Below are positions 34,145 through 46,155 of a stretch of DNA of 64,000 nucleotides, piece by piece. The translations under genes and the position numbers were made by a program. The DNA is from Dendrobium chrysotoxum. Its lineage: Eukaryota > Streptophyta > Magnoliopsida > Asparagales > Orchidaceae. A model generated the notes under the pieces. That model had not been told where the DNA came from, searched no databases, and worked only from the letters and a program-made list of their open reading frames with translations. Within the stretch, counting starts at the first letter, position 1; each line of letters opens with the position of its first letter. Location: assembly GCA_019925795.1 (NCBI GenBank), contig CM034300.1, positions 36,443,591-36,507,590 on the forward strand, written 5' to 3'.

Positions 34145-35959
34145 TTATGAAACATCATATTTAGGAACCCAAACAGGTTTGGATTCCTTCTTATGAAAAG
34201 AAGAATGTAATGCATGTGTGCTGTGCTGTGAAACAGGCAATTTGGGCTTCCACACCCAATGTGTACTATGGTGAACAGTGCAGGTGTGAGAAATGTGTCC
34301 TAACATGCCACAGGAAAAACATCTAACACTAGGAAAAGGGTTAACTAATCTACGTGGTTGATAGTGCCTCTTCCTAGGTTTGTACGAAACATGCTTTGAT
34401 GATTTTAAACCAGATTCTACAAAAGGTGGAGGTGAATAAAACTGTGCAAACGTAGGAGGTGTTTCATATTTCTCAAAAGCAGTGATCTTAACTTTCAAAA
34501 ATTCATTTTATTTCTTTAAACTTGCAATTTTAAATTTTAAAGCACCATTGCTACTCTCCACTTCATATGCCAAATTGTCTAATTCTTTAAAAGCTTTTTC
34601 TAAATCACCATGTGTGGTTTTCAGTAAATCATGCTCAGTAGTCAGATCAGAATATTTTTTGTTCAATTCATCAAACACATCAAGTAAAGATATGTGATTG
34701 CAATCAATAGTAGAATAATCTTTAATCAAAATTTTATGCTCTTTTTGTAAGTTCACAAATTCTAATTTCAGGCTAGCATGAGTTTTCTTAAGCTTCCTAT
34801 ACGATGCATGAATTCATTCAGATATTTCAAATAATTGATTGAAAGTAAGCTCATATACCTCTTCCTGGTCAGACTGACCAGGATGATCATCAGCCATCAG
34901 ACATAAGTTTGTTTCCTCTTCTTCACCTTCAGTCTCAGAAGAGTCGGATGCAGAATCTGCCCAAAATGCCTTCTGAATCCACTTCTTATCCTTTCTGAAC
35001 TTGTGTTTCTCCTCACCCTTCTCCTTACTTGGGTGTGCTTTCAGTGTAGGACAATCAACCTTAATGTGTCCAGGCTTCCTCCATTCAAAACAGACAGTTT
35101 CAGATGAACCTTTAAAATTTTTACTGGACTTACCCTTGTTCCACTTCTGAAAGTTCTTATGTTTCTTCTTTGGAAAGCTTTTGAATTGCCTAGTGATTAA
35201 GGCAACATCATCGCTATAAGACCCGGAAGAACTAGAATCACTCTCGTTGGCCTTCAGTGCCACTATTTTCTCCTTCTTCTTTTCACCTGCATCAAGTTGT
35301 CTTTGGTTCACCCCTTGCTCGTAAGCAATGAGTGATCCAAGTAAGCTATCAATAGAGTAAGTATTCAAATCTTTAGATTCAGTGATTGCAATAATCTTAG
35401 CATTATATGAAGAAGGAAAACATCTAAGAATTTTGTTCACTCTTTCATAGTTTGTAAGTTCTCTACCTAAGACGTGCAACGAAGTGACAATTTGAGTGAA
35501 TCTCGTATACATTTCAGAAATGGTTTCAGTAGGTTTCATGCTAAAAAGTTCATAGTCATGAAGTAAAAAATTTAACCTAGACTGTTTGACTTTATTTGTA
35601 TCTTCATACGTGATGCACAATCTATCCTAGATTTCTTTACCAGTTTTACACGTAGAGACACCTATGTAATCATCAGATTTTAAAGCACAGAAAAAACAAT
35701 TCAAACATTTGGCATTGAACTGTGCTAAGTCACGATCATCAAAAGTCCAATCAGTAAAGGGCAGTTCAGTTTTCACATTGTTAATCATTCTAAAAGGTGG
35801 TTCGTATCCATCCTTAACAAGCATCCACATACGATAATCAATTGATTGAAGAAAAGTGGACATGCGAGTTTTCCAAAAATCAAAAGGAATGTTATCAAAT
35901 AATGATGGTTGTGTAATAGAATAACCTTCAGCAGTATTACGATTACCACAGTTAGCCAT
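34145..35959 (-). pseudogene. gag: Sirevirus Gag, copy D, full-length frame with in-frame stops
   Basis: A 604-codon frame without frameshifts, ATG 35959-35957. Stops: TAG at 35629-35627, TGA near 34814 and one near 34505. First knuckle is CFEWRKPGHIKVDC, the second Cys being Trp, so zinc binding would be lost; second knuckle CFSCGMLGHISHTC is intact. Between them is the acidic region and a Leu/Glu/Lys coiled-coil-like segment. It ends with TAA nine bases before the pol GTG, pol being in the -1 frame as in B and G. Confidence 0.9.
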
Positions 35960-36003
35960 GGATCAAATTCAAAAGCTTTTCAAAATTAGATTTTATGAAT
36001 CCC

Positions 36004-36015
36004 GCTCTGATACCA
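36004..36015 (-). promoter_or_regulatory. Primer binding site (initiator tRNA-Met), copy D
   Basis: TGGTATCAGAGC on the minus strand, two bases inside the LTR; perfect 12-base match to the plant initiator tRNA-Met end. Confidence 0.94.
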
Positions 36016-36017
36016 CT

Positions 36018-37633
36018 TGAAAGTTCGATAGGGATGTTAAGCCCTGATGAACTAGTCTCGAGGCTAACCAAGAGGGGGGGGGGGTGAATTGGTTATTTAA
36101 AAAATTTGAGAGCAACAGAAAAAAACTTTTCAATGATTTGCAGCGGAAACAAGTAAAACATATAATCGAAAAGATTAAACACTGAATTCACCCAAGCAGA
36201 TAATACCAGAAAACTAAAGTGCAGAAAGTAATCAGAAAGAACACACCATATTTTTATAGTGATTCGATCAACCTGACCTATGTCCACTCCCCGGAGCCTC
36301 CCCTCCGGGTATTGCACTAAACAAAAAGTGACTCTCCTTCTGCTCCCACAGTAAGGCGGAGAAGCCTGTACAAAAACTCCTTTCCACCGACACGATGAGG
36401 CAGAGAACCTGGCCTCCTTTCGCGTCCTCCTGAAGCAGGCAGAGAACCTGAACTCCTTTCTCTTCCTCCTGAAGCGGGTAGAGAACCCGGATCTTCTTTC
36501 GAACAATCCTCCCAACACGAACACCAACAAGACGAAAGACGACGAGCGGAGAAGACGACTCTGATCCTTGCTTGGAGCATCCTTAGTGAATCCCTCACTA
36601 ACTCCCCCTCACAAGATCCTCTCTCTCTCTAGGGTTTTTATGGAAAGGAAACTGGCAAAAGATTTTTCTTGTTGGAAGAAAAAGATTTTTTAAAGGAGGG
36701 CTCAAAATTTGCCCTAAATCTCAACTAGTCGGCCTAGATCGTCAGGATGATCTATAGATCGTCCTGTACGATCAATTCAAAATCAACTGTTTTAGCCTGG
36801 ACGATCTGGCTCCTCTGGACGATTAGTGGAAAAAATTATTCTTATCATCCCGTACGATTCTGTTATCATCCGGAACGATTAGTGTAAATTCAGGAATTTC
36901 GTCCAGAAGACCGCTCGGGTCGTCTAGAGAAAACTGTGCTGGACAACCCAAAAATGACTTGATCGTCCAGGATGATACGTATATCATCATGTACGATTAG
37001 TTCAAAATGTGCCCAATTCGTCCTGATCACGGCTCGGGACGTACAGCTGAAATGCACTAGACGATCCAGATCGTCCCGGACGATCTTGCGATCATCCCGG
37101 ACGATGTGATCGTATCAATTAAATATTAATTGCTTTCCTTAATCACCAGACTAATTTAGGCATGATTGTACTGGATCTTCCTGGACGATATATGTATCAT
37201 CCGGGACGATCAGACCAAATATCTAAAAATAAAACTTACCTAACTTAATCTGGCGGCTGTGGATTTCTTATTTTAGCCTATCGTCCCGTACGATGTATGG
37301 ATCGTCCAGGACGATCTGCTTAATCAAACACACTTAACTTGGTCTCCCTAATTAGGGTTTCTATTTTTTACTTGATCGTCCAGAATGATGTGAATATTGT
37401 CCAGGACGATCTGAATAAAAAAGCCCCCTGAGTGTGTGTGTGCAAGGTTACTTAGCTAGGGGATCAGTTACATTACAATTGACTCAAGAAAAGGAAAAAT
37501 AGTACATTTAGACACACTTGGACCAAATCTTGAGTTGGCTTGAGTTGCTCTTGATCTTTTGTATCTGAAATGGGTTAGCCAAGGAAAACATAATAGAAAC
37601 ATGTTTGTCATCATCAAAACCAGATTTGCAACA
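36018..37633 (-). repeat. 5' LTR of copy D
   Basis: 1616 bp, TGTTGCAAATCTGG to CTTTCA with intact TG/CA ends. It is of the D/F/G subtype (AAAAGATCAAGAGCAACTC in the first 100 bp). Palindrome array at about 36730-37410, many copies with CG changed to TG/CA; leader repeats 36370-36500; GC hairpin near 36300. Confidence 0.94.
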
Positions 37634-39728
37634 AAACTCTACACCCTAAACCCTAAAAACCTTAAACCGTAAACCCTAAATCCTAATCCGTAAACCCTAA
37701 ACCCTAAACCGTAAACCATAAAGCCTTAAACCCTAAACCTTAAACCATAAACCTTAAACCCTAAACCCTAAACCCTAAACCCTAAACCCTAAAAACCCTA
37801 AACCCTATACCCTAAAAACCCAAAACCCTAAACCCTAACCTTAAACGCTAAACCTTAAAATCCCTAAACCCTAAACCCTAAAAACCATAAACCCTAAAAC
37901 CTAAAAGGCCTAAAACCTAACCCCTAAACCCCAAGCCCTAAACCGTAAACCCTGAAATCCTAAACCCTAAACCCTAAAAACCCTAAACCCTAAACCCTAA
38001 ACCCTAAAACCTTAAACCCTAAACCCTAAACCATACACAGTAAACCCTAAACCATAAACCCTAAACCCAAAACCGTAAATCATAAAGCCTAAACCCTAAA
38101 CTCTAAACCCTAAACCCTAAACCCTAAAACCCTATACCTTAAACCCTAAACCCTAAACTTTAAACCATACTTTTGACTCTAAACCCTAAATCCTAAATCA
38201 TAAACCCTAAACCCCAAACCCTAAACACTAAACCGTAAACCCAAAACCGTAAACCCTAAACCCTAAACCCTAAACTTTAAACCCCACGCCAGTCCCTAAA
38301 CCCTAAACCATAAACCCTAAATCGTAAACCCTAAAAACCCAAACCCTAAACCCTAAACATAAACCCTAAACCCGAAACCCTAAACCCTCAACCCTAAAAA
38401 CCCTAAATCATAAACCCTAAACCCTAAACCCTCTACTCTAAAACATTAAACCCTAAACCCTAAATTCTAAACCCTAAACCCTAAACCCTAAACCCTAAAA
38501 ACCCTAAACCCAAAACCCTAAACACTAAACCCTAAAAACCCAAAACCCTAAACCCTAAACCTTAAACGCTAAACCCTAAAATCCCTAAACCCTAAACCCT
38601 AAAATCCTAAACCCTAAACCCTAAAACCCCAAAACCCTAAACCCTAAACCCTAAAACCTTAAACTCTAAACCCTAAACCATAAACACTAAACCCTAAAAA
38701 CCCTAAACCCTAAACCATAAACCCTAAACCCAAAACCGTAAATCATAAAGCCTAAACCCTAAAATCTAAACCCTAAACCCTAAACCCTAAAACCCTAAAC
38801 CTTAAACCCTAAACCCTAAACTTTAAACCATACTTTAGACTCTAAACCCTAAACCCTAAACCGTAAACCCTAAACCCAAAACCCTAAACACTAAACACTA
38901 AACCGTAAACCCAAAACCCTAAACCCTAAACCCTAAACCCTAAACTTTAAACCCCACGCCAGACCCTAAACCCTAAACCGCAAACCGTAAAAACCCAAAC
39001 CCTAAACCCTAAACATAAACCCTAAACCCGAAACCCTTAACCTTTAACACTAAAAACCCTAAAGCCTAAACCCTAAATCGTAAACCCTAAACCCTAAACC
39101 CTCTACTCTAAAACATTAAACCCTAAACCCTAAATTCTAAACCCTAAACCCTAAACCCTAAAAACCCTAATTCATAAACCCTAAACCCTAAACCGTAAAT
39201 ACCTTGAACTCTAAACCCTAAACACTAAACCCTAAAACCCTAAGCCTCAAACCCTAAACCCTAAACCCTAAACCGTAAACCCTAAACCGTTAACCCCAAA
39301 CCCTAACCGAAACCCTTAACCCAAAACCCTAAACCCTAAACCTAAACCCCAAAAACCCTAAACCCTAAACCCTAAACCCTAAACCGTAAACCCTAAACCC
39401 TAAAACCTAAACCCAAACCTCTCAAATCCTAAACCCTAAACCTTAAACCCTAAAAACCATAAATCCTAATCCGTAAACCCTAAACCCTAAACCCTAAAAC
39501 CTTAAACCCTAAACCTTAAACCCTAAACCCTAAACCCTTAACCCTAAACCCTAAAAACCCTAAACCCTAATCCCTAAACCCTAAAAACCATAAACCCTAA
39601 ACCCTAAACCATAAACTCTAAACCCTAAAATCCCTAAACCCTAAACCCTAAAAACCCTAATTCATAAACCCTAAACGTTAAACCCTAAATACCTTGAACT
39701 CTAAACCCTAAACCAAAACCCCAAAAAC
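37634..39728 (-). repeat. Telomere-like array, CCCTAAA on the plus strand, part 2
   Basis: Continues the array at 23327-26326 beyond copy D. Paired variant markers (CTTTAAACCATACTTT and CTTTAAACCCCACGCCAG, about 120 bp apart) occur near 38158/38275 and again near 38820/38945, a repeat of roughly 665 bp. It ends at solo LTR E. Confidence 0.93.
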
Positions 39729-41346
39729 TGTTGCAAATCTGATTTTGATGATGACAAACATGTTTCCAGTGTGTTTTGCTTGGCTAATCTGTTTCAGGCA
39801 CAAAAGACCGCGAGCTACTCAAGCCAACTCAAGATCGGGTCCAAGCGTGTCAAATGTATAATTTTTCCTTTTATTGAGTCAATTGTAATGTAACTGATTC
39901 CCTAGCTAAGTAACCTTGCACACACACACTCAGGGAGAGAGATTGAGTGAATTAGAGTTTCTGTTAAAATTTTGTTCAGATCGTCCTGGACGATAGTAGC
40001 ATCGTCCTGGACGATCCAGTTAAAACAGAAACCCTAATTAGGGCGACTAGGTTAAGAGGGTCTGATTAAGCAGATCGTCCTGGACGATCTTTGGATTGTA
40101 CGGGATGATATGCTCAAATCAGAAATTCCCAGCCGCCAGATTAAGTTAGGCAAGTTTTATTTTAAGTATTTTGGTCTGATCGTCCCGGACGATACGTGTA
40201 TCGTCCTGGATGATGCACTACAATCATGCCTAAATTAGTCTGGTAATTAAGGAAAGCAATTAATGTTTAATTGATACGATCACATCGTCCTGGACGATCG
40301 CAGCTGTACGACCCGAACTGTGTTCAGGACGATTTTGGGCCTTTTTGATCTAATCGTACAGGACGATGTCCCAATCGTCCTGGACGATCAAGTCATTTTT
40401 TGGTCGTCCAGCACAGATTTCTCTGGACGACCCGAACTGTCTTCTGGATGATATTCCTCAATTTGCACTAATCGTCCCGGACGATCGTAGTATTGTACGG
40501 GACGATATGAACAGCTTTTTCTACTGATCGTCCAGAAGAGCCTAATCGTCCAGACTGAATCAGCTGAATTTGAACTGATCGTACAGGACGATCTTAAGAT
40601 CGTCCTGGACGATCTTGGCCGACCAGTTGAGATTTAGGGCAAATTTTAAGCCCTCCTTTAAAAGCACTTTTTCCAATTTTTGGAAAAATCTTTTGCTACC
40701 TTCCTTCCCTGAGAAACCCTAGAGAGAAGAGAGAGTTGGGAGAGAGAGAAGAGATCTTGTGAGGGGGAGTTAGTGAGGGATTCACTAAGGTTGCTCCAAG
40801 CACGGATCAGAGTCGTCTTCTCCGCTCGTCGTCTGTCGTCTAGTCGGTGTTCTTCGTGGGAGGATCGTTCGCAAGAAGATCCGGGGTTCTCTGCCCGCTT
40901 CAGGTGGAAGCAAAAGGAGTCCGAAGGTTCTCTGCCTGCTTCAGGAGGAAGAGAAAGGAGGTCAGGTTCTCTGCCTCACTGTGTGGTGAAAAGGAGGTGC
41001 TTTGTACAGGCTTCTCCGCCTTGCTGTGGGAGCAAAAGGAGAGTCACTTTTGTTTAGTGCAATACCCGGAGGGGAGGCTCCGGGGAGTGGACGTAGGTCA
41101 AGTTGACCGAACCACTATAAAATCTGGTTTGCTTTTCTGATTCAGTTTTGCACTTTACTTTTCAATATAAACTGCTTGGGTGAATATCGTTGGTTGATCT
41201 TTTCTTTATTGTTTACTTGTTTCCGCTGCTAAGTATCGAAAAGATTTTTGTTGTTATCATGAAATTTTCAAATAACCAATTCACCCCCCCTCTTGGTTAG
41301 CCTCGGGACTAGTTCAGTAGGGCTTAACATCCCTTTCGAACTTTCA
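39729..41346 (+). repeat. Solo LTR E with perfect target duplication
   Basis: 1618 bp, TGTTGCAAATCTGA to CTTTCA, flanked on both sides by AAAAC (39724-39728 and 41347-41351). No internal region, so it is the product of LTR-LTR recombination. It is of the A/B subtype (AAAAGACCGCGAGC). Palindromes are at 39975-40615, mostly with CG kept; leader repeats 40880-40975; GC hairpin 41065-41084 with a perfect 7-bp stem. The frame at 40773-41057 is not considered a gene. Confidence 0.97.
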
Positions 41347-44300
41347 AAAACCCTAAAGCCTAAACCCTAAACCGTAAACCCTAAACCCTAAAACCTAAAC
41401 CCAAACCTCTCAAATCCTAAACCCTAAACCTTAAACCCTAAAAACCATAAATCCTAATCCGTAAACCCTAAACCCTAAACCCTAAAACCTTAAACCCTAA
41501 ACCTTAAACCCTAAACCCTTAACCCTAAACCCTAAAAACCCTTAACCCTAAACCCTAAAAACCCAAAACCCTAATCCCTAAACCCTAAAAACCTTAAACC
41601 CTAAACCATAAACTCTAAACCCTAAAATCCCTAAACCCTAAACCCTAAACACTTAAAACCCTAAACCCTAAAAACCATAAAACCTAACCCCTAAACCCCA
41701 AGCCCTAAAACCTAAAATCTTAAACCCTAAACCCTAAACCCTAAACCCTAAAAACCCTAAACCCTAAGCCATAAACCCTAAACCCTAAACTCTAAAAATC
41801 CTAAACCCTAAACCCTAAACCCTAAACCCGAAGCCATAAACCCTAAAACCTTCAATTTTAAACCCTAAATCATAAATACTAAACCCTAAAAACCCTAAAC
41901 CCTAAACCCAAAACCCTAATCCCTAAATCGTAAATCGTAAACCCTAAACCCTAAACCCTAATCCCTAAAACCCTAAACCTTAAACCCTATACCTGAGACC
42001 CCAAACTCTAAACCCTAAACCCTATACTTTAAACCCTACGTTAGACTGCAAACCCTAAACCCTAAACCCTAAACCAGAATTCCTAAGCCCTAAACCCTAA
42101 AACCTATGCCCTAAACCTTAAAACTAAACCCTGAACCCTAAACCCTAAACCTTAAAAACCTTAAACCCTAAGCCCTAAACCCTAAACCCTAAACCCTAAA
42201 TCCTAAAATCCTAAACCTTAACCCCTAAACCCCAAGCCCTAAACCCTAAACCCTTAACCTTAAAACCTAAACCATAAACCCTAAACCCTAAACCCTAAAC
42301 CCTAAACACTAAAAACCCTAAACCCTAAACACTAAAAACCCTAAACCCTAAACCCTAAATCCTAAACCGTAAATCCTAAACCCTAAACCCTAAACCCTAA
42401 AACCCTAAACCTTAAACCCTAAGCCCTAAACCCTAAACCCTAAACCCTAAACCCTAAACACTAAACCCTAAACCCTAATTTCTAAACCCTAAACCCTATA
42501 CCCTAAAACCCTAAACCCTAAAACCTAAAAACCCAAAATCCTAAACCCTAAACCTTGCACTCTAAACTATAAAACCTAACCCCTAAACCCCAAGCCCTAA
42601 ACCCTAAACCCCAAACCCAAAAAACCCTAAACCCTACACCCTAAACCCTAAACCCTAAAAACCCTAAAATCCCTACACCATAAACCCTACACCCTAAAAA
42701 CCCTAAACCCTAAACCCTAAAAACCCTAAACCCTAAACCCCGAAAACCATAAACCCTACACCCTATACCATAAACACTAAACCCTAAAAACCCTAAACCC
42801 TAAACCCTAAACCCTAAAACCTAAACCCTAAACCCAAAACCATAAATCATAAATCCAAAACCCTAAACCCTAAACCTTAAACACTAAAACCCTAAACCTT
42901 AAACCCTATACCCTAAACCATAAACCCTAAACCCTAAACCCTAAATTTTAAACCATACGTTTGACCCTAAACCCCAAACCCTAAACCCTAAACCGTAAAC
43001 CCTAAACCCCAAACCCTAAAGCCTAAACACTAAATCCTAAACCCTAAACACTAAACTTTAATCCGCACGCTAGACCTTAAACCCTAAATCGTAAACCCTA
43101 AACTGCAAACCTTAAAAACTGAAACCCTAAACCCTAAACACTAAACCCTAAACCCTATACCCTAAACCCTAAACCTTAAAAACCTTGAACCCTAGACCCC
43201 AAAAACCCTAAACCCTAAACCCTAAAATCCTAAATCTTACAACCTAAATCATAAAGCCTACATCCTAAACCCTAAACCCTAAACCCTAAACACTAACAAC
43301 CCTAAACCATAAAACCCAAATCCTAAACCGTAAACCCTAAATCCTAAACCCTAAACCCTGAACCCTAAGACCCAAAACCTTAAACCCTAAACCCTAAACT
43401 CTAAACCCTAAATCCTAAATCCTAAACCCTAAATAATAAAACCCTAAACACTAAACCCTAAAAACCGAAAACCTGAACTCTAAATCGTAAAACCTAACCC
43501 CTAAGCCCCCAAGCCCTAAACCCTAAACCCTAAAACCTGAAACCCTAAACTCTAAACCTTAAACCCTAAACCCTAAACCCTAAGCCATAAAAACCCTAAA
43601 CCCTACACCCTAAACCCTAAAATCTTTAAACCGTAAACCCTAAATCCTAAACCGTAAACCCTAGACCCTAAACCCTACACCCTAAACCCTAAAAACCTTA
43701 AACCGTAAACCTTAAATCCTAATACATAAACCCTAAACCCTAAACCCTTAAACCCTAAACCTTAAACCCTAAACCCTAAACCCTAAACCCTAAACCCTAA
43801 ACCCTAAAAACCCTAAACCCTTAACCCTAAACCCTAAAAACCCAAAACACTAAACCCTAAACCTTAAACTCTAAACTCTAAAATTCCTAAAACTTAAACC
43901 CTAAACCCTAAACCCTAAAAAACCTAAAACCTAACCCTTAAACCCTAAACCCTAAACCCTAAACCCTAAAATTCCTAAACCCTAAACCCTAAACCCTAAA
44001 ACCTTAAACTCTAAACCATAAACCATAAACACTAAACTCTAAAAACCCTAAACCCTAAACCCTAAACCCTAAACCCTAAAACGTAAACCATAAGTCGTAA
44101 ACCCTAAACTCTAAACCCTAAATCCCTAAACCTTAAACCCGATACCCGAAACCCTAAACCCTAAACCCCAAACCCTAAACCCTAAACCCTAAACTTTAAA
44201 CCATACTTTAGACTATAAACCCTAAACCCCAAATCGTAAACTCTAAACCCCAAACCCTAAACCCTAAACACTAAACCGAAAACCTGAAACCCTAAACCCT

Positions 44301-44391
44301 AAACTTTAAACCCCACGCTAGACCCTAAACCCTAAACCGTAAACCCTAAATCACAAATCGTAAAAACTCAAGCCCTAAACCCTAAACACTA
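41347..44391 (-). repeat. Telomere-like array, CCCTAAA on the plus strand, part 3
   Basis: 3.0 kb, with the same variant blocks as parts 1 and 2: GCACTCTAAACTATAAAACC near 42556, GAACTCTAAATCGTAAAACC near 43474, and CTTTAAACC.. markers near 42008, 42946, 43050, 44193 and 44298. It is cut at 44392 by the LTR of copy G. Confidence 0.93.
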
Positions 44392-46098
44392 TGTCACAAA
44401 TTTGATTTCAAAAAGTATAGTTTTGATGATGACAAACTTAATAATATTCTATTTTGCTTGGCTAACCCATTTCAGGTACAAAAGATCAAAAGCAACTCAA
44501 GCCAACTCAAGATCGGGTCCAAGTGTGTCTAAATGTAATGTTTTCCTTTTCTTGAGTCAAATATAATGTAACTGATCCCCTAGCTAAGTAACCTTGCACA
44601 CACACACTCAGGGGGAGAGCTTGAGTGAATTAGAGTTTCTGTTCAATTTTTGTTCAGATCGTCCTGGACGATATTCACATCGTCCTAGATGATCAAGTGA
44701 AAACAAAAATTCTAATTAGGGCGACCAAGTTAAGTCTGTCTGATTAAGCCGATCGCCCTAGATGATCCATCCATCATACGGGACGAGAGGCTCAAATCAA
44801 AAATTCTCAACCGCCAGATCAAGTTAGGCAAGTTTTATTTTTAGAGATTTGATATGATCGTCCTGGATGATACGTGTATCATCCTAGACGATCCAGTATA
44901 ATCATGCCTAAATTAGTCTCATGATTAAATAAAGCAATTAATATTTAATTGATATGATCATATCATCCAGGATGATCGCAAGATCGTCCAGGACGATCAT
45001 AATCATCTAGTGTGTTTCACCTGTACGTCTAGAGCGATGCTCAGGATGATTTTGGCACTTTTTAAACTAATCGTACAGGATGATATCAATATCGACCTGG
45101 ACTATCAAGTCATTTTAAGGTCGTCCAGCACAAGTTCCTCTGGATGACAAGAGTGGTCTTCTAGACAAAATTCCTGAATTTACACTAATTATCCCGGAAG
45201 ATCGCAGAATCGTACGGGATGATCTGAATAATTTTTTCTATTGATCGTCCAGAAGAGCCAGATCGTCAGGCTGAAATAGGTGATTTTGAATTGATCGTAT
45301 AGGATGATCTATTTATCATCCTAGATGATATTGGCCGACCAGTTAAGATTTAGGGCAAATTTTGAGCCCTCCTATAAAAGAACTTTTTCTTCCAACAAAA
45401 AAAATCTTTTGCCACTTTCTTTTACAGAGAAACCCTAGAGACAGAGAGTTTGGGAGAAAGAGAGAGGATCTTATGAGGGGGAGTTTGTGAGTGATTCATA
45501 AAGGTTACTCCAAGTAAGGATCAGAGTCATCTTCTCCATTCATTGTCTCTCGTACTGTCGGTGTTCTCTGTGGGAGGATCGTTCACAAGAAGATATGGGT
45601 TCTCTGCTAGCTTCAGGATGAAGCAAAATGAGTTCAGGTTCTCTGCCTGGTTCAGGAGGAAGCGAAAGGAGTCTGGGTTCTCTGCCCGGTTCAGGAGGAA
45701 GCAAAAGGAGTTTAGGTTCTCTGCCTCACTATGTTGGTAAAAAGGAGTTTTGTACAGGCTTCTCCGCCTTGCTGTGGGAGCAAAAGGAGAGTCACTTTTG
45801 TGTTAGTGCAATACCAAGAGGAGAGGCTCCGGGGAGTGGACGTAGGTTAAGTTGACCGAACCACTATAAAATCTAGTGTGTTCTTTTTGATTATTTTCTA
45901 CACTTTATTTTTTTATTATTATCTGTTTGGGTGAAATCTGTGATTGATCTTTTCGCTTATGTGTTTTCTTATTTTCGTTGCATATCATCAAAAAGATTAT
46001 TCCTATTGCTTACAAACTTTTAAATAACCAATTCACCCCCCCTCGTGATTAGCCTCGGGACTAGTTCATCAGGGCTTGACATCCCTATCAAACTTTCA
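44392..46098 (+). repeat. 5' LTR of copy G
   Basis: 1707 bp, TGTCACAAATTTG to CTTTCA. It carries about 14 extra bases near the start (TTCAAAAAGTATAG) compared with other copies. Palindromes 44655-45330 are strongly decayed to ATCATCC/GGATGAT. TATAAAAG at 45373-45380 is the clearest TATA box among the LTRs. Leader repeats 45600-45730. Confidence 0.93.
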
Positions 46099-46100
46099 AG

Positions 46101-46111
46101 TGGTATCAGAG
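46101..46111 (+). promoter_or_regulatory. Primer binding site (initiator tRNA-Met), copy G
   Basis: TGGTATCAGAG two bases after the LTR end. Confidence 0.92.
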
Positions 46112-46155
46112 TGGGATTCATAAAATCTAGTTTTGAAAACTTTTGAATTTGATCC

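Larger units (their letters stand above)
26327..37633 (-). mobile_element. Sirevirus copy D, full length, inserted in the CCCTAAA array
   Basis: 11.3 kb, minus strand: 5' LTR 37633-36018, PBS, gag, pol, spacer, palindrome cluster, env-like ORF, two PPTs, 3' LTR 27715-26327. CCCTAAA repeats lie on both sides. The five flanking bases are AAACG (left) and AAACT (right), a target duplication with one mismatch. It is the only copy here showing the whole architecture, but every ORF carries stops or shifts. Confidence 0.95.
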
